This document shows, in pieces, positions 20,707-32,457 of a stretch of DNA of 64,000 bases. This DNA comes from Trichobilharzia regenti (lineage: Eukaryota > Platyhelminthes > Trematoda > Strigeidida > Schistosomatidae). The notes under the pieces are model-generated. The model ran no database searches and was not told the origin of the DNA. It saw only the letters and a list, made by a program, of their open reading frames with translations. The stretch is from positions 5,586,589-5,650,588 of the forward strand of contig OX235268.1 in NCBI GenBank assembly GCA_944472135.2. The letters run 5' to 3'. How positions within the stretch are numbered: the first letter of the stretch is position 1; every line of letters starts with the position of its first letter. The position numbers and the translations under genes were made by a program.

Positions 20707-20865
20707 TTTGGGTCTCTCCAGAAGTATGCACTTATCACAGGGGTTTGAACCCAGGACCTTCTGATTACAAGCAGAGCTCGCAAACCATTTATCAGCCACT
20801 GAGACCCAACCCAATGGTCCATCCATAAATCCCAACTTCTACCAATTCATGATATGACGTGACTA
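20700..20865 (-). mobile_element. SINE family 3 (tRNA-Thr-like) copy
   Basis: On the minus strand the head reads CAGTGGCTGATAAATGG with B-box-like GGTTCAAACCC. The extended family also carries GGACGAAACAGCTGTCC-like sequence. It abuts the satellite copy ending at 20,706. Confidence 0.6.
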
Positions 20866-21361
20866 CTAGCAACTGTCTTCTTTGGCGAGTATTTGTCCTC
20901 ACACCCGACCTGTTGTACCCCACTAAGAATAATAATTATAATAACAATAATAGTAAGCTTAAATAATAAAAATGAAGTCGAATTATGGTAAGAACACTAC
21001 TCTGACTACAGTAGGGCGAGTGAATGTATGTTGTGTTTCAGATCGCCAACAGCCAATGATTCAGCTATATACCTATGGCGTATTCCAAGTCCTTTTGTAC
21101 AATGTTGAGGAACTCTGTGTAGCATTGTGAATCATTCATGCAGATGGGGGTGCTCGATTTCCACAATTGACAAGGTGTTCTTTTCTCCTCTGGTTAGCCA
21201 ATCTGGAGGACAAATTTTATCAGTATGTGACTGCTTCTCTTCTGAATTCTTTGTTTAATATAACGACGATTGTACAAAATCTCGTGAAAATGAATCATCG
21301 AAAAAACATTTTTCTGCCCTGTCTCTTTAATATATACATATTTATACAATAATCAACATAG
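20866..21361. other. Unassigned sequence before PLE
   Basis: AT-rich sequence with no recognised gene. A short open frame (21,167-21,352) has no family resemblance. PLE homology starts only at about 21,362. Confidence 0.3.
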
Positions 21362-22371
21362 CATATGTCGAAATTAGAGAAACAAATGCAAGATATGCTT
21401 GGAGGATTTATGCTGTATAAACGTTATGTAGATGATACTCTTATTTTTGATAATCATAGTGAATCTATTGAAAACTTCATTACCCTATTTAATCATATTC
21501 ATCCAAATATTCGAGTGACTTCCGAACTAGAATCGAATAACAAACTTGGTTTCCTGGATATTACTATGATTAGGAGAAATGATGGAACGATTCAGCGCTC
21601 TATTTTTCGTAAACAAACATGGACTGGACAATATCTTCATTTTACCAGTTTTGTTCCTATCCAGTATAAACGTTCCCCCTAGTGAAATATTTGTTCTCAA
21701 GGGCCCGAAAAATATGCACGAGTGACACACTGATGGATGAGCTTCGACATGTACATTCAGTTTTATTAGCCAATGGTTATCCGGAGAGCTTTATCACTTG
21801 TCACAGCAAAGAAAAGCCACATCTCGAAAAGACAGCTTCTGTACCAAAGAAAGCCATCTTTATTAATCTACCATTCAAGGGCGACCAGATTATGCAGTTG
21901 ACAACTCAAAGACTTCGATCAGCCATCAAACGCACATTCTACGCCACATCTCTTTTTCTCACTTGCCGAACATTTTCGATCCCTGTTCCTACGATTAAAG
22001 GACGAAATTCTGTGGACTCTACTTCAAACTGTATCTACAAGTTCACCTGCAGCTGCGGTGACACCTATATAGGTAGAACTAACAGAATGTTCCAATGTCG
22101 TCGAAAAGAACATATTCCAAAATGGCTAGTAAATCATATCGAAAATCCTAACGCGATTAATCTTAATAGAAATCCAGCATCATCCATTGCAAAACACTTA
22201 TTAATGTCTGGTCACAAAATAAATATTAATGACTGTTTCACAATTATTTCACATAACTCTAATTCAAGGTTATTGAAGGTGATGGAAGCACTTTGGATTA
22301 ATCACATACAGCCTAAACTGTGTGTACAAAAATCAATAGACTTCAATCTTCGCCTACCCTGGACTGCATGA
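21362..22371 (+). pseudogene. Penelope-like element: RT C-terminus plus GIY-YIG endonuclease
   Basis: Two frames, 21,365-21,682 and 21,682-22,371, are separated by one extra C in a CCCCC run near 21,676. Otherwise they would join. The first has LYKRYVDDTLIF (RT catalytic YVDD) and KLGFLDITMI. The second has a linker (IFINLPFKGDQIMQLTT) and then a GIY-YIG nuclease with YKFTCSCGDTYIGRTNR (near residue 122), RRKEHIPKWL, SSIAKHLLMSGHKI and a C-terminal MEALWINHIQPKL. RT followed by GIY-YIG nuclease defines Penelope-like elements. This is the best preserved PLE endonuclease in the window. The 5' half is missing. Confidence 0.88.
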
Positions 22372-22960
22372 CCTATCTTAATATGATTGGTCATTAGTAT
22401 GTACTTTTGTTTTTATTTAACTGAGTAATTTTCATGACCTTTATTTTATCATTGTTAACCATGTTAGTTGTAAAGTGGTAGTAAAGAAACTGCGAAATGA
22501 TATCATCTCGCGAAATTTGTCTTCTCAATGCCTTGTTCAAATTTATCAAAGGGGCTAATTGTTTTAATAGCATAAAGGGCCACAATTTCTATTTATATTA
22601 ATATAAATAAAAACATGTAACCCAGTCAGATCTTTACAGTCCAACAATAGAAAGTAGGTCACAATGTTTGCAGGTAAGGAGGGGTAGGAAAATGAGGTAG
22701 GAATAAAAGTGGCTTGGTTAGGGAAGGGGTGAAAACATTATTCACACAAAGGAACCACCTTGGATCCAGTATCATTCCACCTCTTGCTGCTTGCCTCATT
22801 TTCCTACCCCTTTTCTGTTATCTTAAACCCTCCATATTTCGACCTTTATTGATAAAAATTTGTGATCGTTTATTCTCTGTCACGTTTGATTTTCAAGAAT
22901 CGACATGTAGGGATTCTGTTTGTTTCAGGTTAGACCACGGGATTAATATCATTAAAAAAA
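22372..22960. other. PLE 3' flank and unassigned sequence
   Basis: The first part is probably the 3' untranslated region of the preceding PLE. The rest (to 22,960) holds a short open frame at 22,714-22,977 with no recognised family. Confidence 0.35.
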
Positions 22961-23400
22961 CCAGTAGGGAGTACTAGACAACTGTTTCGTCCCAGTTTGG
23001 GACTCATCGAAAGTAAGCATCCACCAAACGGGTTCCAACCCAGGACCTTTCAGTTAGATAGGAAGCTCGTATACTATTCAGCCACTGGGTCCCGATTCAA
23101 TGGTAAGCCCATGAATTCTAACTTCTACCAATTCGTGATTTTAGCTCGAGCACCTCTAATGAGAAGTCGTAACCAATGGCTTCCATCGAGTCGAGAGTTA
23201 GGATTGAGTTTCCACAGGACGACACAGGTTGGTGGTCGATCTGAAATCCCGAACTGGTAGAAGTTAGAATTCATGGGCTCCCCATTGAATCGCGTAGTCC
23301 CAGTGACTGAATGGTATACAAGCCAGTTTGCCTTGTAACCGGAAGTGCCTAGGTTCAAAACCCAGTGAGTACTGCCAATAAGTCCCAAATTATATAAATA
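22960..23400. mobile_element. Palindromic pair of tRNA-Thr-like SINE copies
   Basis: A minus-strand copy (22,960-23,150; GGGTTCCAACCCAGG with GCCACTGGG) and a plus-strand copy (23,210-23,400; CAGTGACTGAATGG, GCCTTGTAACCGG) face each other. They share GAATTCTAACTTCTACCA near the centre. The short frames on both strands encode similar peptides only because of this symmetry. Confidence 0.7.
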
Positions 23401-23924
23401 TGCATGATAAGTAATTGTGTAGTCAGAATTTTGGAAATGTGTTGCCCCAATGCATTACACATTTCAGATTAATTACTTTATCGAAACTCATAAGGGAACC
23501 TAATGCTTCATATATTTTTTTATATCAAGAAGTCTGTGATCAGTAGGATATTCGGAGGCAGGCCTTCACATTTTTAGTAAATTGGTGGATGCTGTAGCGG
23601 TAAATAATTCCCCAAAAATTATTGACCACATCAATCACTCATTGGATGCTGACCACCACTGTTTAAGTCGACTTGTTTAGCTGAAGGCTTCCGGTCAAGC
23701 ATCCCCGCCATTTGGTACCCCGTCGTGTCACGTGCACGATCACTAGCTAGCTAAGCGTTTGTCTGAAGGCTTGTTTTGGTCCCAAAATATATCTCTTGGT
23801 TTGGACGATCAAATATTGGCTTTTGCTTTGTTGTTGGTACGCGAGAACTAATAAATTAGGGGCGGTGTAAGATAATTCCGTCAAACCCCCTAAAATGCTG
23901 ACTAAGCGAGTAATCCAGCATATG
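23401..23924. other. Unassigned 0.5-kb stretch
   Basis: No recognised gene. There is a moderately GC-rich block (TCCCCGCCATTTGG, GTCGTGTCACGTGCACG). It may be part of an uncharacterised repeat. Confidence 0.25.
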
Positions 23925-24062
23925 TATTTCGTCCAATTCGAGACTCGTCAGCTAGTGGATGTGTCTACATGTTAATGAAGGTGTTCCTTACACTAAGACT
24001 CGAACACAGCACCCATCAATCCAAACTCCAAAGCCATAACCACCATATCATTTGGGATATAA
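23925..24062 (-). repeat. Decayed hammerhead satellite fragment
   Basis: The minus strand retains GACGAGTCTCG, GGACGAAATACATATGC and tRNA-like remains. The stem I and cleavage regions are largely lost. Confidence 0.65.
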
Positions 24063-24397
24063 AGGGCATTTTTCTGTGATGTTCATAGGAATGCGTTGAT
24101 TTGCCTGTCACCAGGGTAATTTCTTCGTCTTCACCCCCTTTCACTGCACGACAGAAGAACGACTGAATGCTTTGCTCCAGGTTTACGGACTATTTCTATG
24201 TGATCTACCAATCATTTAAACATTAATGAAGTAATTTTAAACAATTAGTTCCTTTGTAAAAAATTATATTTGTAAAATCTCAGCGAAACTGAAATGATTA
24301 ATTCCAACATTTCGTTCGGCGATCTGGTCCAAACTTCTTCAGGGAAATTAATCGAAATTAACATAACAAAGGTTTATATATAAAAGAAACATCTCTT

Positions 24398-24692
24398 GTT
24401 TAATTGAATTTGAGATTTTCCCGTTGATTGATTGGACCGAAGTGCTTGGTGTCAGGTTGACATGTCTGTTGGCTTCTTGTGCAGATGCTTTGACGATATC
24501 TGGGCATTCAGTTAGTATTTAATTGGTGGATGGTGACTAGCAGTAGAATCCAGGATGAGTATTTCGTCCTATTTGGAACTCGTCAGCTGGATGTACCTGC
24601 ATTTCTCAGTGAATGATGATGCTCCCATCGAGACTCGAATCCAGTGCCCATAATTTCAAACGCGAAAGCGTTATCCACTAGACCACTTGCTT
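24398..24692 (-). repeat. Diverged single hammerhead satellite unit
   Basis: On the minus strand the ribozyme core is complete: CTGACGAG, stem II GTTC/GGAC with one wobble, GAAA, triplet ATC, and stem I ATCCAG/CTGGAT. Stem III (AATACTCAT) pairs poorly. The tRNA-like head is degenerate but recognisable. The unit stops within its head at 24,692. Confidence 0.82.
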
Positions 24693-24804
24693 TTAAAAAC
24701 TTTGTCCAATTATATGAGTCATGAAACAGGTATCAACATGTATAATAAACAAAATTGTATGAACTGTGATCAAAATTTGACCTCAGACTTGAGAGGATCA
24801 CCTT

Positions 24805-24864
24805 CACTCACTCACTCACTCACTCACTCACTCACTCACTCACTCACTCACTCACTCACTCACT
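24805..24864 (+). repeat. (CACT)15 microsatellite
   Basis: Fifteen exact CACT tetranucleotides. The open frame across it is an artefact of the repeat. Confidence 0.95.
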
Positions 24865-24865
24865 G

Positions 24866-24965
24866 GGGAATGTAGGTACGTCCACCAGATGACGAGTCTC
24901 AAATAGGACGAAATACATATACTGGGCTACCCTCCCATTCAGCATCTACCAATTTCCTTTTAGTT
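24866..24965 (+). repeat. Decayed hammerhead satellite fragment
   Basis: Contains AGATGACGAGTCTCAAATAGG and GACGAAATACAT, with the catalytic CTGA altered to GATGA. It lies directly after the CACT microsatellite, which probably expanded from the CACTCACTGAG of the unit. Confidence 0.7.
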
Positions 24966-25760
24966 CCTTTTAGGAATTTACACAAAGCAATAAGAAGACA
25001 TAATTTGTCTGAATCGTGTAATGTTGTGTGTTGGGCAACACATTTCGAACAGTCTTATCACACTAGGACTTGACATAGAAATATTTGTGAATATTAGTGT
25101 GAAATTAATAGAGAGTTAAGAGGTAAGGAAACAGAATTAGGTCAAGTTAAAAGGACATATTCAAGGTCAAAATAACAATGAAGATCATTAAAAAAACCAA
25201 ATAACAGAGGTAATAGTACATCCTATCCTGGTTGGTATCAAAACAAAGTTTACCAAAGAAGGTAGGTTTAATATGATGACGAATTGTTTTTGATGAATCC
25301 ATAAAGGTGATTTAAACTTACTAATTGCCAGCTGGGGCTTCCACACACTTTAGGATACACTTCAAACACGTCTTATAGACAGGTTTAAAAGACGTATAAA
25401 CATCTATTTTATGCCCTTTCTCTACAATATGGTTCTCAATAGAGGAGCTACGTCGTGTGTTCTCACCATCAATGGGTTCTGGAAATTTCACTTTATTTCT
25501 GAAGTCATTTAAGAATATACCCTGAAGTTAGCCCTTCTTGCAGAGATCGATAAGGCCTACCTTTGTATGTGTGACCACACGTACACTTAATATGGTATAT
25601 ACAGTGGGATGTGACATCATTTTTCGTATGTTCTGAGGGCTTAGGTGGATGGACATATTGGCATCACACTCTCAATTATTTTGATCTTGGCTGCATAAAA
25701 AGGCTTTCCAATTGCAGCGTTCAATCTCTGTCGAGTTACCTGTCCGGTTTCCAATAGTTC
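24960..25760 (-). pseudogene. PLE endonuclease remnant with 3' region
   Basis: The minus-strand segment 25,440-25,745 matches the endonuclease part of the 38.9-39.1 kb element (CAAACTTGAGGG-like and zinc-like CxC remains around 25,560-25,600). The 3' region 24,960-25,345 recurs at 53,175-53,560. No long frame remains. Confidence 0.6.
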
Positions 25761-25861
25761 TCTAACTACTGTCAGCTCATGAGGGAATCCTCCAATCAAT
25801 CATCAAATTCTTGGAAGATACAATCTAAACAGGAATCATCACGACACACTCTAGAATGCGT

Positions 25862-26055
25862 CGTTGACATATCGTCTGTGGCACAGCGGTTAGGACTCTC
25901 GCCGATCATGCATATGATCCGCGGTTCGATCCTTCGCCGACGCACACCCGATATCTATGGTCAGCCTGCAAAATTTGGGCTACCGATATCACATACTGAC
26001 AATTCAATACCTGTACGAAAAATACGGTGTGGAATCAAGCTGTAATCAAAAATAA
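25862..26055 (+). mobile_element. tRNA-derived SINE, family 2
   Basis: The head has GTGGCACAGCGGTTAGG and GGTTCGATCC in tRNA-like spacing. The body contains AAATTTGGGCTACCGATATC. The end is rich in A (AATCAAAAATAATAAATAAT). Other copies: 32,031-32,245 (plus) and 51,590-51,795 (minus). Confidence 0.8.
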
Positions 26056-26289
26056 TAAATAATAATGCAATAATTTGTCTATTGTCGATTTCAAGATGCC
26101 ATTTTCCAAATTCTGTATAAATCAATCCGCAAAAAGTATAACAAGAGGAGAGCCCATGGATGTTTCATTTTTCTCTCTGTACATGTCGTTGTTGAAGGTA
26201 AATTGAACATTAACTGTCAGTTTTATTTTCCACGTTAATTGATTATATATGAATGAAATTTTTGACCTCTGTTAACACATCAACGATGT
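26056..26289. other. Unassigned AT-rich spacer
   Basis: No gene or repeat was recognised. Confidence 0.25.
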
Positions 26290-26400
26290 GTGAGGATCAA
26301 CATGATGTCATTTGGAGGAAGATGACTAGTATTAGAACCAATGAGGATGCACGTTTCGTCCATTTTGGGATTCATCAGCTAGATGTACCTACAACCTACA
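26290..26400 (-). repeat. Decayed hammerhead satellite fragment
   Basis: The minus strand retains CTGATGAATCCCAAAATGG and ACGAAACGTGCATCC. The core G of GAG is changed to A. Confidence 0.6.
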
Positions 26401-26429
26401 TCGATGAAAAAAACATATAGTTCAGTGAA

Positions 26430-27430
26430 GAGTCTCTTTCGGTGGCGAATTCATTTTCTTAGCTGTACAATAGCAAATATATATGTGTTGTTTTGTATGT
26501 ATGTGTACATTAAGTTTGTCAAACAAAATTGAAATTGGTTATGGTTATTTTAACTAAACAAGTGAAGATTGGTAATACAAGTCAAGAAAATTAGGTTTTA
26601 ATGAAATTAGGGTAGTAACAAAGGTGATGAGTTGTCACAAACAGTTGTTAAAAGAAGCTATATAATAATATTAATAGTTTGATGATTGAGTTTTACTCAG
26701 AATGCACATATGAACAAAGTAGATAATACGATATTACGTAAGAGTTCTTAATGGATACAAGAATTATAAGCAATTAAAGAACAGGCAAACAAACGAAATT
26801 AAGTCATCGAAAATCAACCAAGTTGTTACCATGATAGTAGAAGTGGTTGAGTAATTCTCTTTTGTATGCACAGCTCCGGTTTTTCTGTGTGAATGACCAG
26901 AGCTTCAGCGATACAAATAAGAGGAAACTTTATTGCCTTTGGAAGGTTATTCGTGACTCTGTAGATTACATTGAAGAAGGAGGCGTTTGTTGAAATGGAA
27001 TGACCAGTGTTAACCAGGTGTTGAATTATTGCACTCCTAATTGCACCACTATCGCCTTTTCGCAGCCATGCTGGTTGGATAGTGTTCTTGAATCCTCTTG
27101 GACAGGGTGTGCGTCGAACGACTGATGTAGCTAGCTGGCTCCACAGCAGCAGGTGAACTGATATATACTCCTAGAAGTGGTCAGATGCGGGATCTTGTCC
27201 TTGAGGAGACTTTTGCAGATCATTGGGTGACTGGAGAAAACACTATTCTCAACGTTGTTGCAAAGAATTTTCTTCTCAGAGATGATGTGATCCTTCTCTT
27301 GAGAATATCGCTTACTAAATCTCCCTTGAAATCCAAATTCATGTAGAGTTTCTTTTTAGGCGCAAATGAAGTTTCGTTTCTCCAAATTATTGGGTATCCA
27401 CTTTAGATGAAGATTTCTCTTAGAATATAC
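26430..27430 (-). pseudogene. PLE linker and GIY-YIG endonuclease, minus strand
   Basis: Minus-strand translation shows YMNLDFKGDLVSDILKRRI, a GIY-YIG core YQFTCCCGASYISRST, EHYP and the C-terminal tail. A 3' region of about 400 bp follows. Stops interrupt it. It forms a head-to-head pair with the plus-strand copy at 27.88-28.7 kb. Confidence 0.72.
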
Positions 27431-27879
27431 AACCTTTCAAACACCAATACGTCACCCAGTAAACCACTTTATTCAGTCTCTGAACAATTTTCAGTGTCTA
27501 GAAGATGAATAAATCCACATCACTGACTCATCCAACCAAGATTCACTAACTATTGATTCAAAGTGTCCCAAGACAAAACGATTACAAGGACGAAACAGCT
27601 GTCCAGTACTCCTATCTGCTTTTCCAATGGTTCTGTAACCGACATCATCTCATGATTAAATTGTGAATTTATTTCATCTGATACGCTAAGTTGAAAAATT
27701 GTGCGCACCGCAGTGACAATGCAGATTTCTTTATGAACCTAGAATATCATTCCTGAGAACCCCTGAAATCCAAGGAGTGCCCACTATCCATGAATCCCAA
27801 GTTAGCAGAAAACACCTAAGCTCCGTCTTTTCCAATAATCTTCTACAGATGGGTACCAATCAGACGAAAAAGAAACTTA
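27431..27879. other. Spacer between opposed PLE copies
   Basis: Includes ACGAAACAGCTGTCCAGTACTC and TGGTTCTGTAACC (27,595-27,640), a piece of SINE family 3. The rest is unassigned. Confidence 0.4.
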
Positions 27880-28700
27880 AATAGATTTCTTGCCCTGTCG
27901 CGTTCGACACATCTGCAGCTCTGATACCCTGGAAGAAGAACTACACTTTCTGAAAGAAATCTTCATACAAAACAGATATCCACCAAGATTCATAGACAAA
28001 AACATAAAACGGAAAATATAAAACCATGAGACGTCATCCGTACCCAAAAAGGATACTTTATGTGAACCTCGATTTCAAAGGTGACCTACTCAATGATGTC
28101 CTTAAGAGGAGAATTTCCACTCCATTAAGAAGAACTTTCTTCTCACCAACGCTGAGAGTAGTGTTTTCCTATCGCCTGCTGATCTGCAGAATCCCAAAGG
28201 ATGAGATCTCACACCTGACCACTTCTATGTGTATACATCAGTTCACCTGTTACTGTGCAGCCAGTCAGGTACATTCGTCGTTCGACGCACATCCTGTCAA
28301 AAAGGCTTAAAGAATACTATCCAGCGTGAGTACAGAAAGGATGTAATGGTCGTATAATCAGTGCAATAATCGAACATCTTGTCAACATCGGTCATTCCAT
28401 CTCAACAAACGCCTTCTCCTTCAAAGTAATCTATCTACAAAGTGAAGAACAACCTGCTAAAGACAATACATTTCAATCTTCTTTGCATTGCTGAAGCCCT
28501 AACCATTCAATTAGAAGAACCAGGACTATGCATACAAAAGAAGATTATTCAGCCACTTCTACTATCATGGTAACAACTCTGTTGATTTAACTTGACTTTT
28601 GCTTGTATGATGGTGTTTTCTAACTACTTAAGACTCTTACGTAATTCCGTATTTCATTTTGTTTCCATGTACACTCTGAACACAACTCTTTCATCAAACT
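27880..28700 (+). pseudogene. PLE linker and GIY-YIG endonuclease, plus strand
   Basis: Translation shows CSSDTLEEELHFLKEIF, YVNLDFKGDLLNDVLKRRI (28,026-28,310), MCIHQFTCYCAA and EYYP. The C-terminal part follows in other frames, and the 3' region ends near 28,700. The RT domain is absent. Confidence 0.75.
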
Positions 28701-28714
28701 GCTCATGTTATTTC

Positions 28715-28990
28715 AGGATTTCATCATGAGCTGACATTAGTTAAAGAACCATTGGAAAACCTCGGAGTACTGTACAGCTGTTTCGTCCTAGTTTGGGACT
28801 CTTCAACAGTACGCGCCCACCGGGATTCGAACCCAGGACCTTCCGGTTACAAGGCGAGCTCGTACACCATTAAGCCGCTGGGACCCGATCCAATGGTCCT
28901 GGAATTCTAACTTCTGCCAATTCACCACATAGCGCGACCACTAGCCAATGTCTTCGGCGAGTATTTGTCCTCACATCCGACCAGCTGCAC
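28715..28990 (-). mobile_element. SINE family 3 (tRNA-Thr-like) copy
   Basis: The minus-strand head reads CAGCGGCTTAATGG, GCCTTGTAACCGG (anticodon loop CTTGTAA like tRNA-Thr-UGU) and GGTTCGAATCCC. The tail side carries GGACGAAACAGCTG and GGTTCTTTAACTAATGTC. Confidence 0.75.
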
Positions 28991-29071
28991 CCTACTGGTC
29001 ACGACTTCCCACTGGAACCTAGGTAACTACCTACCTGAATAGGGCCAGTCGCCAGTGAACATCTCATTGGT

Positions 29072-29246
29072 ATTCAAGTGTTGGTTTGTAGGGATTTGAT
29101 TGGTTTCAGGATTTCATCATGAGCTGACATTAGTTAGAGAACCATTGTCCAGTACTCCCTGCAGGTTTTCCAATGGTTCTCTAACTAATGTCAGCTCATG
29201 ATGAAATCCTGAAACCAATCAGATCCCTACAAACCAACACTTGAAT
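29072..29246. repeat. 76-bp near-perfect palindrome
   Basis: Arms 29,072-29,147 and 29,171-29,246 differ by one base and enclose a 23-bp loop (TCCAGTACTCCCTGC...). The arm sequence is the tail part of SINE family 3. Confidence 0.9.
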
Positions 29247-29328
29247 GCTCATGTTATCACGTAACTTTTCTTCAAAAATAGTTTGTGACAATTCGTCAAT
29301 TCTGTTACTGCATTCTTGTGTAAATATG

Positions 29329-29733
29329 TGATATGTACCCACATGATGTATGTGTTTTTGTTTTTGAAAGTTCTGTTATATTTTGCTATGTGTATATGGA
29401 TCGATATTTCATTATAACTGACAATATGCTTTTGTCTGTCCACCAACCAAAATAAACATGTATGACCTTGTTATCACATGACATTACAACCAATCATGGT
29501 AGGACGTTATCTTATTGGTTCACGTGTATTAGCCATTTTCATATATACTTTTGTACTGTATACTTGTTGATACTTGTTCCCACTTTTCGTACACTACGTA
29601 CCCTTTCACTCACACTCTTGTGTGACATTTATTTCCCTTGTCTGGAAAATACAAGTATCATCGTAAACCTGGTGGTCTTCTGATTTCCCTTTTTCCGCGT
29701 CAGGACTATTAACTAATCTACGAGTACACAACA
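29329..29733 (+). repeat. Gypsy-like LTR with primer-binding-site remnant
   Basis: 405 bp from TGATATGTACCC to GTACACAACA, then TACTTGGCGACGGGG. It is close to the 5' LTR at 17,099-17,502 in opposite orientation. No gag follows, so it is an LTR plus a short leader. Confidence 0.82.
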
Positions 29734-29869
29734 TACTTGGCGACGGGGAAAACTCTTATAACCACTCAGCAGCAGTACTTAGCAATATCCAACTCCTCTG
29801 AACGCTATTTGTATTACGTAACTTTAACAAAATACTTACTGATTGTATTTCCATTTGACCAGTTGACCA

Positions 29870-30011
29870 TTAATTTTCAATAACCTGAAGGACAAGATCT
29901 CACTGTTGACCAACTCTATGTCTTTATCAATTCACCTGCTCAAGTGAAGCTGGGTATATCAGTCGTTCGACTAGAGGTTTGTCGAAGAGGGTGTAAGAAC
30001 AGTATCCTGCA
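29870..30011 (+). pseudogene. PLE endonuclease fragment, left of CR1 insertion
   Basis: Translation recalls LTNSM-like and GYISRSTRGLSKRV of the GIY-YIG region. It continues at 30,587 beyond an inserted LINE (the codons for QYPAWLRKGGSG are split). Confidence 0.7.
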
Positions 30012-30586
30012 TAATAATGATAATAATAATTTGCTTTATTCCACAACAGTACTTGTGATACACAGAATGGAATTCTCAGTATTTTACTACAGTATTGCAT
30101 CCAGTTAGTACATTAACAATAAATAAAATTCTACACAGATTAAGGGTAATCTCGATTGGTTTTGACAAAATTGAACAGAATGTTTGGTGTGAGAAGAGTA
30201 GATGCTAGCATATTTTTACTGGCGTAAGCGGTAACAAAAAGGTCGATATATACAGAGTGTGAAAGAACGAAGAAGAATGTTTTAAGTAGAGTTTGTAAGG
30301 AAGAGAGAAACGAAGCATCACATAACAGACAAAAAGAGAGAGAGAGAAAAGGAAAGAAAGAAAGAGGTCGTTGTACCTATATATGATATGAGTTGGAAAG
30401 ACGAGATCCAGTTGTTCTACTGACTATATAATAAGTTAAAGGTTTCACGCCTAATGCTTTCTTTATTGCACAGAACACGAACGAGCGAAGTAGGATATGG
30501 TTGAGTTTTTGTTCTTGCTAGTGCGAGCGTATAGTTTTTGCTATATAGGCAGGCTTCTGGTTTTGCCTGTATGGTTACGAAAAGGT
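30012..30586 (-). mobile_element. CR1-like LINE 3' fragment inserted in PLE
   Basis: The minus-strand 3' end starts with a TAA-type repeat at 30,012 and contains the C-terminal RT remnant YSKNYTLALARTKTQPYPT, matching the end of the 12.1-kb copy. CCTGCAT before and CCTGTAT after may be an imperfect target duplication. Confidence 0.75.
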
Positions 30587-31253
30587 GGAAGTGGAGCAAT
30601 AAGAAGCGCGATCATTAAACATCTTGTCCATAATGATCACCCTATCTCTATAGCCTCCGCCTTCAAAGTCATCTATAAGGCAAAGAATAATTTACCCAAA
30701 TCCCTATGTACCCGACTCATCTGCTGTATTGCTGAAGCCATCTTCGGCTATCGAAACAGAAAAGCCAGATCTCTGTGTACAGAAAAAAAAGTTTGTTCAA
30801 CCCATCCAGCTTTCATGGTCTTAATCCCTCTATGCTAAAGTATGGTAATCTCTAATCAGATTTTGGCTCTACCATTTTTCATTTTTTCAATTTGTATACT
30901 TTTCCTTTATTCCGTCAATTAGTTACCATTACTACTCTCAATTTGAACTGTCCCCGGTATTATTTCACTTGTTCCAATTGTCATTCTAAATCAATTTTTC
31001 TTTTTTACAACGTTAAATTCTGTTATCAAATTTCACACAATATTACGTAATGTCTTCATTTTATTCGATTTGTCTACTAATCCTCTAATTGCACACCATT
31101 TTTCAAGTTCTATCCATCCTATGAATTATTCAATATATATGACATTAATTTATTCTTTGAAACTTGACATTTAACTATGACTACAATCACAAACATTTTA
31201 GTTTTAATTGCATTTCATACTACTATTATTATTTCATGTATTCACACCTTTGT
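30587..31253 (+). pseudogene. PLE endonuclease C-terminus and 3' region
   Basis: LRKGGSGAIRSAIIKHL (30,580-30,640) and AFKVIYKAKNNLPKSL match the PLE nuclease C-terminus. The 3' region to 31,253 closely follows 38,440-38,820. It is cut off exactly where the inverted 1.54-kb arm starts. Confidence 0.75.
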
Positions 31254-32030
31254 GCTGGAGAGCTGTTTCGTCCGTTGGGGGGGGCGTGCTAATGAAGAGT
31301 CCCAAACTAGTCTGACGAAACAGCTGTCCAGTACTCCCAGGTTTATCTATGGTTCTCTAACTGGTATCAGGTCATGATGAAATCCTTCAACCGGTCAATC
31401 AAACAAAATCTTTACAAATCCAATACTTGAAAATTCCTAAGAACTCACCCCCTAAAATGGATATACTTAAAGAGACTGAGAGTTTCAATACTGACAAATG
31501 CACATAATTTGATATAATTCAGCGGACGAATCAACACAAAATAAACATCAACACAATAGTATGCATATATAGAAATGGAAAGTGACACATAGGTCATGAC
31601 CTGATCACTCTGCACACATAAAAGCACAGATTATTCTTTACATGAAAAATCACATACTATGAATTTGATTTAAACAAAGTGAAGCGATAGCTCAATAGAA
31701 TCTATTAGTCAGGATGGTTAAAGTTCAAGGTAGTAAGGAAAATCAATATATAGGAGACAGTAGCTGTGATAGAGGTGAAGATATCGTCAGGCGGTGAAGA
31801 AGAATAAGCGACTATCATCCTCCTACTGTCAATAAACTCGATGGTAAACTTGTACATTCGAAGCTGTAGAGATCAATAAGAAGAAATTTGATCTATGTGT
31901 GTGCGAGACGAAAATCACATTCGTCCTCTTTGTTTACCCTGACCTATTGTAAGGTCAACAGGGATATAATCATCTCATATTTTCATGTCTTATTATGGCC
32001 GTTTTATTCCTTTTCACCTACTTTACTTCA

Positions 32031-32245
32031 TTCGTGTGCGTCGGTGGCACAGCGGTTAGGACTTTCGCCGATCATGCAAATGATCCGAGATTCTATCCCC
32101 TACCGACGCACATCTGACTGATGATATCAATTGATCGGCCTGTAAAATTTGGGCTACCGATATCACATGCTGAATGTTTCATACGTGTACCAAAAATACA
32201 GTGTGGTTTCAAGCTATTATAATCAAAAAATAAAAAAGATCTTCC
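32031..32245 (+). mobile_element. tRNA-derived SINE, family 2
   Basis: Head GTCGGTGGCACAGCGGTTAG with a B box decayed to GATTCTATCC. Body AAATTTGGGCTACCGATATC and A-rich end. Confidence 0.78.
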
Positions 32246-32457
32246 TAATTAAGTGTTTTTGAACCCTTTGTAACTTATACTACGCAGTTCATCATATCTC
32301 TAAGATTTGATTACAGTTCATATTATTTGAACCTCTTTATTTTATCACATTTCTTGAACTTACTATATTCAGTGTTCCTCATTTATTTTTGTATGTGTTC
32401 TTGAGGTAATCGTATTTTCAAGAGTTTGGTTGGTACAGAGTAGATGTGTTTATACGA

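Noticed and set aside
22997..23388. Two similar 87-codon frames on opposite strands
   Set aside because: Their similarity follows from the palindromic SINE pair and not from a conserved protein.
24687..24875. 62-codon open frame with SLTH repeats
   Set aside because: It is only the translation of the CACT microsatellite.
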